A DNA stretch of 64,000 nt from Stenotrophomonas maltophilia (lineage in GTDB: Bacteria > Pseudomonadota > Gammaproteobacteria > Xanthomonadales > Xanthomonadaceae): NCBI RefSeq assembly GCF_002205165.1, contig NZ_NIVS01000042.1, positions 1-64,000 of the forward strand, given 5' to 3'. The position numbers were made by a program, and so were the translations under genes. The notes beneath the pieces were generated by a model. That model saw nothing but the letters and a program-made list of their open reading frames with translations. It did not search any database and was not told the origin of the DNA. This document shows, in pieces, positions 17,865-26,562 of this stretch (the first letter of the stretch is position 1; each line of letters starts with the position of its first letter).

Positions 17865-18451
17865 GCGATCCGCGCCCGGCCCCGCCCGCGCGTCATGCGG
17901 GCCTGCCCCGCCTGATCGGGGTGGCCCTGGCGGTGTTCGTGCTGACCTTCTCGCTGGTGCCGCTGTACCGCATCGCGTGCGAGAAGGTGTTCGGCGTGCG
18001 CCTGGAGCGCGGCCCCGGTGCCGCGGCCGGCACTGCGGCCGCCACCGGCAAGCGCACGGTGCGGGTCGAGTTCGATGGTGGCGTGAATTCCAAGCTGCCG
18101 TGGGCGTTCCATCCCGAACAGCTGACGATGGACGTGGTGCCCGGCGAGCTCAATGAAGCGCTGTATTACGCGCGCAATGACAGCGACCGCGCGCTGGTTG
18201 GCAGCGCGGTGCCCTCGGTGGCACCGGCCAAGGCGTCGGGCTACTTCAGCAAGACCGAGTGTTTCTGCTTCACCGCGCAGACCCTGCAGGCCGGTGAGAA
18301 ACGCGACATGCCGGTGCGCTTCATCGTCGATCCCGACCTGCCGGCCAACATCACCACGATCACCCTGTCCTACACCTTCTACAAGAACGACGCCTTGTCC
18401 GCGCAGCTGGCCCCGGCCACCCTGCTGACCGGCGCGCGTGCAGCTCCCTGA
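17861..18451 (+). CDS. ctaG: Cytochrome c oxidase assembly protein CtaG/Cox11
   Basis: 196 residues from the ATG at 17861, which overlaps the preceding small gene by four bases. One N-terminal membrane helix (about 18-38) anchors a periplasmic domain that delivers copper to the CuB site of subunit I. The copper-binding cysteines are in the conserved motif [12 protein letters not shown], and a further Cys near the membrane lies in IACEKVFGV. Confidence 0.94.
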   Translation: MSDPRPAPPARHAGLPRLIGVALAVFVLTFSLVPLYRIACEKVFGVRLERGPGAAAGTAAATGKRTVRVEFDGGVNSKLPWAFHPEQLTMDVVPGELNEALYYARNDSDRALVGSAVPSVAPAKASGYFSKTECFCFTAQTLQAGEKRDMPVRFIVDPDLPANITTITLSYTFYKNDALSAQLAPATLLTGARAAP

Positions 18452-18471
18452 TCCGGACCGGACCCAAGACC

Positions 18472-19347
18472 ATGGCCCAGCAAAGCCCCGATGCGAACGT
18501 GTACTTCGTGCCCACGCACAGCAAATGGCCGTTCATCGGTTCCATTGCGATGATGGTGACCATGGTCGGCGTGGCCAGCTGGCTCAACGATTCCAGCTGG
18601 GGCAAGTGGACCTTCTACGCGGGCATCGCGATGCTGGTGCTGACCCTGTTCTGGTGGTTCAGCGACGTGGTGCGCGAATCGCAGGCCGGCAGCTACAACC
18701 GCCAGGTGGACGGCTCGTTCCGGATGGGGATGGTGTGGTTCATCTTCTCCGAGGTGATGTTCTTCGGCGCATTTTTCGGTGCGCTGTTCTACACCCGCAA
18801 CCTGGGCCTGCCGTGGCTGGGCGGTGCGGGCGACGGCGTGATGACCAACGAGCTGCTGTGGGATGGCTATTCGGCGGCGTGGCCGACCAACGGCCCCGGC
18901 GCGATCGGCGGGCATTTCCAGACCATTCCGGCCTGGGGCCTGCCGCTGATCAACACGCTGATCCTGCTGACCTCCGGTGTCACCCTGACCATCGCGCACC
19001 ACGCGCTCAAGGCTGGGCACCGCCGACAGCTGCTGGTCTGGCTGGGCATCACCGTGCTGCTGGGCGTGGGCTTCCTCACGCTGCAGGCGGAGGAGTACAT
19101 CCACGCCTACAAGGAACTCAACCTCACCCTGGGCTCGGGCATCTACGGCTCGACGTTCTTCATGCTCACCGGATTCCACGGCGTGCACGTGCTGCTCGGC
19201 ACGATCATGCTGGCGGTGATGTGGCTGCGCTCGTCGAAGGGGCATTTCACCCGCGACAACCATTTCGGATTCGAAGCCGCCGCGTGGTACTGGCACTTCG
19301 TCGACGTGGTGTGGCTGATGCTGTTCCTGTTCGTCTACGTGCTGTAG
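18472..19347 (+). CDS. ctaE: Cytochrome c oxidase subunit III
   Basis: 291 residues, seven membrane helices. It stabilises the oxidase core and binds lipid. Typical signatures are the SEVMFFGAFFGALFYTR helix, LITLxxGVTLTIAHHA, the ALQAEEYIHAY stretch and the final TGFHGVHVLLG and AAAWYWHFVDVVWLMLF segments. It ends the first block of the operon and converges with the small DUF2909 gene. Confidence 0.96.
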   Translation: MAQQSPDANVYFVPTHSKWPFIGSIAMMVTMVGVASWLNDSSWGKWTFYAGIAMLVLTLFWWFSDVVRESQAGSYNRQVDGSFRMGMVWFIFSEVMFFGAFFGALFYTRNLGLPWLGGAGDGVMTNELLWDGYSAAWPTNGPGAIGGHFQTIPAWGLPLINTLILLTSGVTLTIAHHALKAGHRRQLLVWLGITVLLGVGFLTLQAEEYIHAYKELNLTLGSGIYGSTFFMLTGFHGVHVLLGTIMLAVMWLRSSKGHFTRDNHFGFEAAAWYWHFVDVVWLMLFLFVYVL

Positions 19348-19387
19348 CGTCGGTGCGACGTCCTGCCGCATCGACGCCGGTGCGGCC

Positions 19388-19606
19388 TCAGCCGCCGATG
19401 CCGTGGGGCTTGATCCAACCGCTGTAGATGCCGATGACCACCAGCACGATCAGCGCCACCGACACCGCGATGCGGCGGGTGAGGGCATTGACGGTGCGCT
19501 TGGTCTGGCCGCGATCGACCAGCAGGTAATACAGCCCGGCGCCCAGATTCCAGACGATGACGATCAGAAACGCGATTACCAGCAGGGTCTTCAACGAATC
19601 ATTCAT
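19388..19606 (-). CDS. DUF2909 twin-helix membrane protein
   Basis: 72 residues with two membrane helices (about 7-27 and 44-62) joined by a basic loop (DRGQTKRTVNALTRR). Such small proteins accompany oxidase assembly genes in many proteobacteria; function unknown. It is the only gene on the minus strand within the oxidase region, lying between subunit III and SURF1. Confidence 0.8.
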   Translation of the reverse strand: MNDSLKTLLVIAFLIVIVWNLGAGLYYLLVDRGQTKRTVNALTRRIAVSVALIVLVVIGIYSGWIKPHGIGG

Positions 19607-19663
19607 GCGCGGCTCGATGGCGTGGCGGGTGCGCCTATATCACCGCGTTTTGCCGGCGTTGTC

Positions 19664-20398
19664 ATGATGCGCAAGCACACACGCCTGATTGGCTGGATCG
19701 CCGCGGTACTCGTCATCCTCGCGTTCTGCCAGCTCGGCCGCTGGCAACTGCAGCGCATGCATGAAAAACAGGCGCTGCTGGCCCAGCAGGTGCCAGCGCG
19801 TGCGCAGTCACTCACCCTGCGCCAGGCGCTGGCCGCACCGCCGGTGCTGCGCTGGGTGGAGGACCGCGGCCGCTTCCTGCCCGGTACGCTGCTGCTCGAC
19901 AACCAGACCCGCGAAGGCCGGGCCGGGATCAAGGTCTATCAGCCGTTCCAGAGTGACGACGGCGCGCGGGTGCTGGTCGATCTGGGCTGGCTGCCGATGC
20001 CGCCCGACCGTGTGATCCCGCCGATCACCCCGCATAGCGGCCCCACGGCCATCAGCGGCCTGCTGGCGCCGCCGCCGGCTACCGGCCTGGCACTGGGCCC
20101 GGCGCTGTCGCCCGCGCCGCAGCCGGGCGTATGGCTGGCCAGCCGGATGCCGCCGGAGGAGATGGCGCACGCGCTGTCGCTGCCGCAGGGCAGCCTCGCG
20201 GCGCGCGTGCTGCGGCTGGATCCGGCGCTGCCAGGCGGCTATGCACGCGATCTGGAGCTGCTGCCCAATACCCTGCCGCCCAGTCGCCATCTGGGCTACG
20301 CCGTGCAATGGTTCGGGCTGGCGTTGACCGTGCTGGTGGTCGCGCTGGTCCTGGAATTCCGACGCCATCGCCGCCGGCGTGGCACTCCCCGGCGCTGA
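19664..20398 (+). CDS. SURF1 family cytochrome oxidase assembly protein
   Basis: 244 residues; the first of two adjacent ATG codons is taken (the second, at 19667, is equally possible). Two membrane helices at the ends (about 9-27 and 212-230) enclose a periplasmic loop. The family motifs LGRWQLQR, GRFLPGTLLLDNQTR and HLGYAVQWFGLALT are present. SURF1 proteins help place haem a into subunit I, consistent with the neighbouring haem A synthesis genes. Confidence 0.9.
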   Translation: MMRKHTRLIGWIAAVLVILAFCQLGRWQLQRMHEKQALLAQQVPARAQSLTLRQALAAPPVLRWVEDRGRFLPGTLLLDNQTREGRAGIKVYQPFQSDDGARVLVDLGWLPMPPDRVIPPITPHSGPTAISGLLAPPPATGLALGPALSPAPQPGVWLASRMPPEEMAHALSLPQGSLAARVLRLDPALPGGYARDLELLPNTLPPSRHLGYAVQWFGLALTVLVVALVLEFRRHRRRRGTPRR

Positions 20399-20425
20399 CC
20401 GGCTCAACATGAGAAAATGCCGCCC

Positions 20426-21001
20426 ATGAATGCCACTTCCCCGGCACGGCTGCCGTCCCGCTCACGCGGGCGCTGGACCCTGATCGCCCTGTTCGGCGTG
20501 TTCTTCGGTGTCATGGCGCTGGCCGGTGTGCTGCGCTTCTCCGGCTGGCAGCCGACCTCGCACCGTAATACCGGGCAGCTGCTGCAGCCGCCGGCCGACC
20601 TGCGCGCGCTGCCGCCGACCCTGGCCGATGGTCAGCCGTACCCGTGGAACCCCAACGATCGCACCTGGCGGATCCTAGTGGCCCCGTCTGCCAGCTGTAC
20701 CAGCGAGTGCGTCACTTTGTCGCAGGGATTGGGCAAGGTGTGGCAGCTGTTCGGCCATAACGCCGATAATGTCGAGATCCTGTGGCTGGGCACGCCGCCG
20801 GCCGAGGTCCAGGGCATGCCCGCACTGCGCGCGCTGCGCGCCCAACCGGACCTGCGTGCCGCTTTGCCCGCCGTGGATGACGCCGCCGGCACGCCTGTGT
20901 ATGTGATCGATCCCAACGGATTCGTGATCATGCGGTACGCGCCGGGATTCGATATGGCCGGTCTGCGCAAAGACCTGGCCACGCTGCTGAAACTGAAGTG
21001 A
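20426..21001 (+). CDS. Sco-like thioredoxin-fold membrane protein of the oxidase operon
   Basis: 191 residues from the ATG at 20426; an ATG three codons earlier (20417) is possible but its GAG would be too close. One N-terminal membrane helix (about 17-37) is followed by a domain with a C91-x3-C95 pair in SASCTSEC, the spacing of the copper-binding motif of Sco1/SenC proteins, and a later VYVIDPNGFVIMRY strand like that of Sco. Overall similarity to Sco is weak and the CxxxCP proline is missing. Context between SURF1 and haem A synthase suggests a role in oxidase metallation or thiol redox; this is inference. Confidence 0.7.
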   Translation: MNATSPARLPSRSRGRWTLIALFGVFFGVMALAGVLRFSGWQPTSHRNTGQLLQPPADLRALPPTLADGQPYPWNPNDRTWRILVAPSASCTSECVTLSQGLGKVWQLFGHNADNVEILWLGTPPAEVQGMPALRALRAQPDLRAALPAVDDAAGTPVYVIDPNGFVIMRYAPGFDMAGLRKDLATLLKLK

Positions 21002-21012
21002 GTTCCGTTTAG

Positions 21013-22224
21013 ATGAGCCTCTCCGCACGCCCGGTGCTGCACCGCAATTTCCACCGTCTGGCGTGGTTTGCGCTGATCATGACCGCCAGCACGATCATGT
21101 TCGGTTCGTTCGTGCGCTTGTCCGATGCGGGCCTGAGCTGCCCGGACTGGCCGACCTGCTATGGCCGCGTCACCTGGCCGCAGCACGCCGAGGAAGTGAT
21201 CGGCCACGAGGCCGCCAAGATCCGCCCGCTGGAAACGCACAAGGCGTGGCGCGAGCAGGTGCACCGCTTCCTGGCCGGCGCACTCGGCATCGAGATCCTC
21301 ACCCTGGCGCTGCTGGCCACGCGCCGCCGTCGCTGGGGCAGCACTGCGGTGATCACCGCCTGTGTGCTGGTGGCCACCGGCATACCGCTGTACATGATGG
21401 GCATGCATGTTCCGGCGAGCATCATCGCCTTGATCGGCGAAGCGATCCTGCTGATCGCCGCGTTGCGCTGGACCAACATCGATCTGGCCCGCGCCGCGTT
21501 GCTGACGTTGGCCGTGGTGATCTTCCAGGCGCTGCTCGGTATGTGGACCGTCACCTGGCTGCTCAAGCCGATCGTGGTGATGGGGCATCTGCTCGGCGGC
21601 ATGCTGATGTTCGGCCTGCTGGTGTGGATGGCGTGGCGCGCCACGCACATGCCGATCACCCTGGCCGAAGCGCCCAAGCTGAAATGGCTGATCCGTGCCG
21701 GCGTGGCCGTGCTGGTCGCGCAGATCGCCCTCGGCGGCTGGGTCAGTGCCAACTACGCCGCACTCGCCTGCGGTGGCGGCAGCGCCTCGCTGGACAACTT
21801 TCCGCGCTGCGTCAGCCAGTGGTGGCCGCCGCATGACTTCAAGGAAGGCTTCACCCTGTGGCGCGGCATCGGCGTGGATTACGAAGGGGGCGTGCTGGAT
21901 GGTGCCTCGCGCATCGCGATCCAGATGGCACACAGGATGATGGCGATCGTGGTGGCTGTGTACCTGCTGTGGCTCTCGGTGCGCCTGTTCCGCCTGCCGA
22001 GCATGCGCGGCTGGGCGAGCGCACTGGGTCTGCTGGTGGTGCTGCAGATCACCCTGGGCATCCTCAACGTGAAGCTGGCCGTGCCGCTGGAAGTGGCCGT
22101 CGCGCACAGCGGTGGCGCCGTGGCGCTGCTGTTCGTGCTGGTGACGCTGCTGGCGCGCCTGCGCGCGCCGGATGCCGAGGGCGGCAAGGCCAGCGCTGCC
22201 TCCCCTGCAGTGCAGGCGGGCTGA
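21013..22224 (+). CDS. ctaA: Haem A synthase (CtaA/COX15)
   Basis: 403 residues, eight membrane helices. It oxidises the methyl group of haem O to give haem A. Type-specific motifs include [19 protein letters not shown] near the N-terminus, E-x-x-H type histidines in [12 protein letters not shown], and [23 protein letters not shown]. The cysteine pair of the loop (ALACGGG and FPRCVSQW) is present. It starts 11 bases after the Sco-like gene and ends four bases before ctaB. Confidence 0.94.
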   Translation: MSLSARPVLHRNFHRLAWFALIMTASTIMFGSFVRLSDAGLSCPDWPTCYGRVTWPQHAEEVIGHEAAKIRPLETHKAWREQVHRFLAGALGIEILTLALLATRRRRWGSTAVITACVLVATGIPLYMMGMHVPASIIALIGEAILLIAALRWTNIDLARAALLTLAVVIFQALLGMWTVTWLLKPIVVMGHLLGGMLMFGLLVWMAWRATHMPITLAEAPKLKWLIRAGVAVLVAQIALGGWVSANYAALACGGGSASLDNFPRCVSQWWPPHDFKEGFTLWRGIGVDYEGGVLDGASRIAIQMAHRMMAIVVAVYLLWLSVRLFRLPSMRGWASALGLLVVLQITLGILNVKLAVPLEVAVAHSGGAVALLFVLVTLLARLRAPDAEGGKASAASPAVQAG

Positions 22225-22228
22225 CGGC

Positions 22229-23122
22229 ATGGCCAGTTACCGTCAGTACTGGGATCTGACCAAGCCCAAGGTCGTCGCCCTGATCGTGTTTACCGCCCTG
22301 GTGGGCATGTTCCTGGCCATCCCTGGGTTGCCGACCGCGCAACAGGCGCTGGACGGCGCGCTGGGCTTCCTTGGCATTTGGCTGGCGGCTTCGGCCGCCG
22401 CGGCGATCAACCAGCTGCTGGACGCGCGCATCGATGCACAGATGGCGCGCACGTCCTGGCGCCCGTTGGTGGTGGGCAAGGTCAAGCCGTGGCAGGTGCT
22501 GGTGTTCGCCGGCCTGCTGATCGCGCTGTCGATGACGATCCTGGTGGTCTGGGTCAACGTCATCACCGCGGTGCTGACCTTTGCCTCGCTGATCGGGTAC
22601 GCGGTGATCTACACCGTGTACCTCAAGCGCGCGACCTCGCAGAACATCGTCATCGGCGGCCTTGCCGGCGCCACCCCGCCGATGCTCGGCTGGGCCGCCA
22701 TCACCGGCATGCAGGGCCCGTGGGACTGGGCCTACGCGTCGCTGCTGGTGCTGATCATCTTCATCTGGACCCCGCCGCACTTCTGGGCGCTGGCGATCTT
22801 CCGCCGCGAGGATTATGCCAAGGCGGAGATCCCGATGCTGCCGGTGACGCACGGCGTGGCGTACACCCGCAAGTCGATCATGGTCTATTCGATCGCCCTG
22901 GCCATCGTCAGCATCCTGCCGGTCGTGTTCGGCATGAGCGGCATGTTCTACCTGGGCGGCGCGATCGTGCTCAATGCGGTCTTCCTCTGGTACGCCTGGC
23001 GCATGCTCAACCCGCCCGACGAACTGTTCTCGATGAAGATGTTCGGCTACTCCATCGTCTACCTGATGGCGCTGTTCGCCTTCCTGATGGTGGACCACTG
23101 GATGCTGCCCTGGTTGAAGTAA
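22229..23122 (+). CDS. ctaB: Protohaem IX farnesyltransferase (haem O synthase)
   Basis: 297 residues from the ATG at 22229; the earlier in-frame ATG lies inside ctaA and gives a non-family N-terminus. It is a multi-helix prenyltransferase that adds a farnesyl group to haem B. The first Asp-rich region is [20 protein letters not shown] and the second is in [26 protein letters not shown] is the usual N-terminal motif. It completes the haem A pathway with ctaA and closes the operon. Confidence 0.95.
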   Translation: MASYRQYWDLTKPKVVALIVFTALVGMFLAIPGLPTAQQALDGALGFLGIWLAASAAAAINQLLDARIDAQMARTSWRPLVVGKVKPWQVLVFAGLLIALSMTILVVWVNVITAVLTFASLIGYAVIYTVYLKRATSQNIVIGGLAGATPPMLGWAAITGMQGPWDWAYASLLVLIIFIWTPPHFWALAIFRREDYAKAEIPMLPVTHGVAYTRKSIMVYSIALAIVSILPVVFGMSGMFYLGGAIVLNAVFLWYAWRMLNPPDELFSMKMFGYSIVYLMALFAFLMVDHWMLPWLK

Positions 23123-23181
23123 CCGCCTTGAATCGGTGATTACTGCCGCCATTGCTTCTCTACCGAACAGGGAGTGACGGT

Positions 23182-24006
23182 ATGAAGCGATGGCGTTGGA
23201 TGGCGGGGTGGGTGATCGGGATGGCGATGGGTGCGGCGAATGCGGCACCGGTAGCCGTAGCACCACTGGAAGACACCGCTGCGCAGATCATGCGGCATGC
23301 AGGGGAAAGCCGTCTGGTGGTCCTCGGTGAACTGCATGGCACGCGCGAGATGCCGCAACTGGTGCAGGCGCTGGCGGAGGCCTACGCCGGACAGGGCACC
23401 CCGCTGCACCTGGGGCTGGAACTGCCGGCCACCGAGAACGCCCGGCTGGCCACCTACCTGGCCTCCAATGGCGATGCCGCAGCACGCCAGGCGGTGCGCG
23501 CGACCTCCTACTGGCGCACCGCAGGTAAACCGCACGACGGCCGCCGTAATGAAGATACGCTGGCGCTGATCGAGGCGGTGCGGGTCCTGCGTGCGCAGGG
23601 CCACGATGTACAGGTAGTTGGCTTCGATCAGGTGCTGCCGGCGGCCCAGGCCGGTACCGGCGCGCGCGATGCGGCGATGGCCGATGCACTGCGTGCACAC
23701 CACGCAACGTTGCCCTCCGATGGGCGGCTGCTGGTACTGACCGGGAACGTGCATGCCATGCGCACTCAGCCCGAAGGGCTGCCTTGGCCGCCGATGACTG
23801 CGTTGCTGCTCGATCTCCAGCCCTACGCGGTCCGGGTTGATGCGCGCAGCGGGCAGGCGTGGGGCTGCACACAGCATCGGCAATGCGGCGCGCGATCACT
23901 GTCGGCATATGCCGGGCCTTCGCCGCTGCAGAAAACGGGCTCAGACCGGTCATACGATCTGCAGATCTGGCTACCGCGCTTCAGCGTGGCGCGGTGGGTG
24001 GAGTAG
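23182..24006 (+). CDS. Secreted ChaN-like protein (Tiki/haem-binding uptake superfamily)
   Basis: 274 residues from the ATG at 23182 (GGGAG seven bases upstream), with a signal peptide cut after ANA. The motifs VVLGELHGTREMP and LTGNVHAMR hold the conserved Glu/His and His of the ChaN/Tiki and erythromycin-esterase-like fold. Members bind haem iron or hydrolyse peptides; the exact role is open. It follows ctaB by 60 bases, and a haem link is plausible but unproven. Two cysteines near the C-terminus (WGCTQHRQCGARS) may form a disulphide. Confidence 0.75.
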   Translation: MKRWRWMAGWVIGMAMGAANAAPVAVAPLEDTAAQIMRHAGESRLVVLGELHGTREMPQLVQALAEAYAGQGTPLHLGLELPATENARLATYLASNGDAAARQAVRATSYWRTAGKPHDGRRNEDTLALIEAVRVLRAQGHDVQVVGFDQVLPAAQAGTGARDAAMADALRAHHATLPSDGRLLVLTGNVHAMRTQPEGLPWPPMTALLLDLQPYAVRVDARSGQAWGCTQHRQCGARSLSAYAGPSPLQKTGSDRSYDLQIWLPRFSVARWVE

Positions 24007-24174
24007 CCGTTTTCGGATGGGAATGTTCCGCGATGTCGCGTAAGGCGAGCATTTACGTTGAAAAGCCGGATCAACAGCTCATTTCCTTGAGCCGCCCGTC
24101 ACGTATAAACCGGGCGCGGACCTGCTTCTCATGGGCGGAAGGTGTGGCCGTCGTCCTGCTGAGTGATGATCGTC

Positions 24175-24915
24175 ATGAACGCACTTTCCCCTCTCACCCT
24201 GGTTGTTGTGCTGTCATCTGTCGCGTTGCCTCACACCGGACCCGATACCGTGGATGCGGTCGGCCGGTGGCTGCATGCGCGCACACTGCAGGCCGCATCC
24301 AGCGAGCCTGTACCAGCGGCGGGATGCGTGCCTGCACCTGGTGTCCTCAAGATGGTTGCACTGGCGGAGCTGGATGCACCGGAGGCAGTGAAACAGCAGC
24401 TGCGCAGGCAGATTGAACGCAGCCGGGCCGGTCCAGTCCGGGTGCCTGACGGAACCATCCCGTCGCCAGCGGGGCTCTTCGCCAGCTTACCCAAGACGAA
24501 GCGATCGGACGCAGTGCTCCGTCAACGCTTGCCCAGTCCGCCGACCAATCTTCTGGGGACGGTGCTCGGTGTCGCGGAGGTGATCGGCATGGAGCCCAGT
24601 GGTGCGTTGGAGGGTGTGAAGTCCACCGGCTTGACGCGGTTCTATCGTTTGAGCGACGTGGGCATCGTCGCGTTCAATGAGGAGAACTTCCGGGCGCCAG
24701 GTACTCTCATCGAGGTCATTGCCGAAGCCCAGAACACCGCCGTCAACGGCTCGCCTGCGCAGCTCGAGATGAATGTTGACGGTCAGGGACGTGGTAGCGT
24801 GGTGTTGTCTTGGGCCGCTGGAGACAAGGCATACACACTCACCGCAACCGGCGACAGTGACGTGGAACGCAAGGCACGCGTGCTGCAGGATATCGCTGCG
24901 GCAATCAATGATTGA
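24175..24915 (+). CDS. Secreted orphan protein
   Basis: 246 residues from the ATG at 24175; GTG 24163 and ATG 24166 are alternatives in the same frame. A signal peptide (ALSPLTLVVVLSSVALP) is likely. No family is recognised; the second half has GLTRFYRLSDVGIVAFNEENF and a serine/glycine-rich beta pattern. Its base composition and that of the 170 bases upstream look more AT-rich than their neighbours, so recent acquisition or relaxed constraint is possible. Coding is likely but not certain. Confidence 0.6.
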   Translation: MNALSPLTLVVVLSSVALPHTGPDTVDAVGRWLHARTLQAASSEPVPAAGCVPAPGVLKMVALAELDAPEAVKQQLRRQIERSRAGPVRVPDGTIPSPAGLFASLPKTKRSDAVLRQRLPSPPTNLLGTVLGVAEVIGMEPSGALEGVKSTGLTRFYRLSDVGIVAFNEENFRAPGTLIEVIAEAQNTAVNGSPAQLEMNVDGQGRGSVVLSWAAGDKAYTLTATGDSDVERKARVLQDIAAAIND

Positions 24916-24966
24916 TCTTGATCAGCCGGGGGCTGAGGTCCGACCAATGGCGGCAGTCGAGCGAGC

Positions 24967-25965
24967 TCAACTGCCTCCGTCACCCTTCATCGCCACTACC
25001 GGATCACGCGCATACCGCTGCGCGATCATCGCGCAGACGATCAGCTGGATCTGGTGGTAGATCATGATCGGCAGCACGATCGCACCGAGGCTGCCGCCGG
25101 CGAACAGCACCTTGGCGATCGGCACGCCGGTGGCCAGACTTTTCTTCGAGCCGCAGAACAGGATGGTGATCTCGTCTTCGCGGTTGAAGCCCTGCCGGCG
25201 CGCGATGAAGCGGATCAGCGGCATTGCGATGCCGAGCAGCACCGCCGCCACCACCGCCACGCTGAGCAGCGACAACAGCGGCGTCTTGCTCCACAGCCCC
25301 TCGCTGACCGCTTCGCCGAAGGCGGAGTAGACCACCAGCAGGATCGTGCCCTGGTCGGTGTAGCGCAGCAGGGCGCGCTGCTTTTCGACCCAGCGGGCGA
25401 TCCACGGGCGCAGCAGATGGCCGGCCACGAACGGCACCAGCAGCTGCAGCATGATGCTGACGATGGCCTGGCCGGGGTTGTGCATGCCGCCTTCGGTGCC
25501 GGCCAGCAGGGCCAGCAGCAGCGGGGTCAGGAACACGCCGAGGATGCTCGACAGCGAGGCGCTGCACACCGCCGCCGGAACGTTGCCACGTGCGATCGAG
25601 GTGAACGCGATCGAGGACTGCACGGTGGACGGCAGCGCGCACAGGAACAGCACGCCGATGTACAGCTCGGGCGTCAGCAGCCAGCCATCCAGCGGTTTGA
25701 ACATCAGCCCCAGCAACGGGAACATCACGAAGGTGCAGGCCAGGATGGTCAGGTGCAGGCGCCAGTGCAGCAGCCCGGCGACGATCGACTCACGCGGAAG
25801 GCGCGCGCCGTGCAGGAAGAACAGGGCGGCGATGGCGACGTCGGTGACATCGTCGAGCACCATCGCGGCGGCGCCGTGCATCGGCAGGAAGGACGCCAGC
25901 AGCACGGTGCAGAGCAGGGCGAGGGTGAAGTTGTCCGGTCGCAGGCGCGACCACCAGCGGGTCAT
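24967..25965 (-). CDS. Bile acid:sodium symporter-like (SBF-like) transporter
   Basis: 332 residues from the ATG at 25965 (AGGAG ten bases upstream); the longer frame upstream adds a Pro-rich segment without a ribosome-binding site. About ten membrane helices. FLCALPSTVQSSIAFTSIARGNVPAAVCSAS and FCGSKKSLATGVPIAKVLF are the two crossing-helix motifs of the YfeH/SBF-like branch. Substrate unknown. It is followed on the same strand by no further gene; upstream lies the phosphatase gene. Confidence 0.88.
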   Translation of the reverse strand: MTRWWSRLRPDNFTLALLCTVLLASFLPMHGAAAMVLDDVTDVAIAALFFLHGARLPRESIVAGLLHWRLHLTILACTFVMFPLLGLMFKPLDGWLLTPELYIGVLFLCALPSTVQSSIAFTSIARGNVPAAVCSASLSSILGVFLTPLLLALLAGTEGGMHNPGQAIVSIMLQLLVPFVAGHLLRPWIARWVEKQRALLRYTDQGTILLVVYSAFGEAVSEGLWSKTPLLSLLSVAVVAAVLLGIAMPLIRFIARRQGFNREDEITILFCGSKKSLATGVPIAKVLFAGGSLGAIVLPIMIYHQIQLIVCAMIAQRYARDPVVAMKGDGGS

Positions 25966-26017
25966 GGTGGGCAGACTCCTGTAGGGCAGGGAAGCAGGCG
26001 GGGAAAGAAGAGCAGGA

Positions 26018-26548
26018 TCAACGCGCGGCGTCCTGCTCCAGCAGGACACGCGTCGGCGCTTCCAGCGAGGTCATGCCGGCCGCGCGGCCGAGCGTCAGTG
26101 CCTCATCCACCGAGGCACCGTTACGCGCCTCCAGCAGTGCCAGCAGCGCACCGGCACGGTTGCCGGAGGCGCAGTGCAGCAGCACCGGGCCCTGGCTCTG
26201 CGCCAGCACGGTACGCAGCGCCTGCGCGTTGGCGTCGGTCAGGCCGGCGGCACCGGCAATCGGAATGCGCACGTAGCGCAGGCCGAGGCGTTCGGCCGCG
26301 GCGGTTTCATCGAAGCCGCGCGCTTCGTCGGGCTGGCGCAGGTCGATCAGGGTGGTGACCCCGGCCGCAGCGGCCTGCTGCAATTGGGCGGCGCTGGGCT
26401 GGCCCGCGGTGTAGAGCTGCGGCCGTGGCTGTGCGAAGGGCAGCTCCGCCGCCCAGGCGGGGAGGCACAGCGCCAACAGTGCGGTAATGGCAGCAAGGCG
26501 GAACCGGCGGACGATCGATGCAGCGGGACTGACGATGTGGGATGCCAC
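26018..26548 (-). CDS. Secreted tyrosine-phosphatase-like protein (beta-lactamase hydrolase-like phosphatase domain)
   Basis: 176 residues with an N-terminal signal (RFRLAAITALLALCLPAWA-AE). The active-site loop H125-C126-ASGN-R131 matches the HCxxGxxR motif of cysteine-dependent phosphatases, and LYTAGQPSAAQLQQAAAAGV fits the small DUF442 family. A periplasmic phosphatase acting on a small molecule or protein is expected; substrate unknown. It lies 14 bases after the dnaG stop and may be expressed from dnaG transcription. Confidence 0.85.
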   Translation of the reverse strand: MASHIVSPAASIVRRFRLAAITALLALCLPAWAAELPFAQPRPQLYTAGQPSAAQLQQAAAAGVTTLIDLRQPDEARGFDETAAAERLGLRYVRIPIAGAAGLTDANAQALRTVLAQSQGPVLLHCASGNRAGALLALLEARNGASVDEALTLGRAAGMTSLEAPTRVLLEQDAAR

Positions 26549-26562
26549 GGCGGCTCCGTTGC

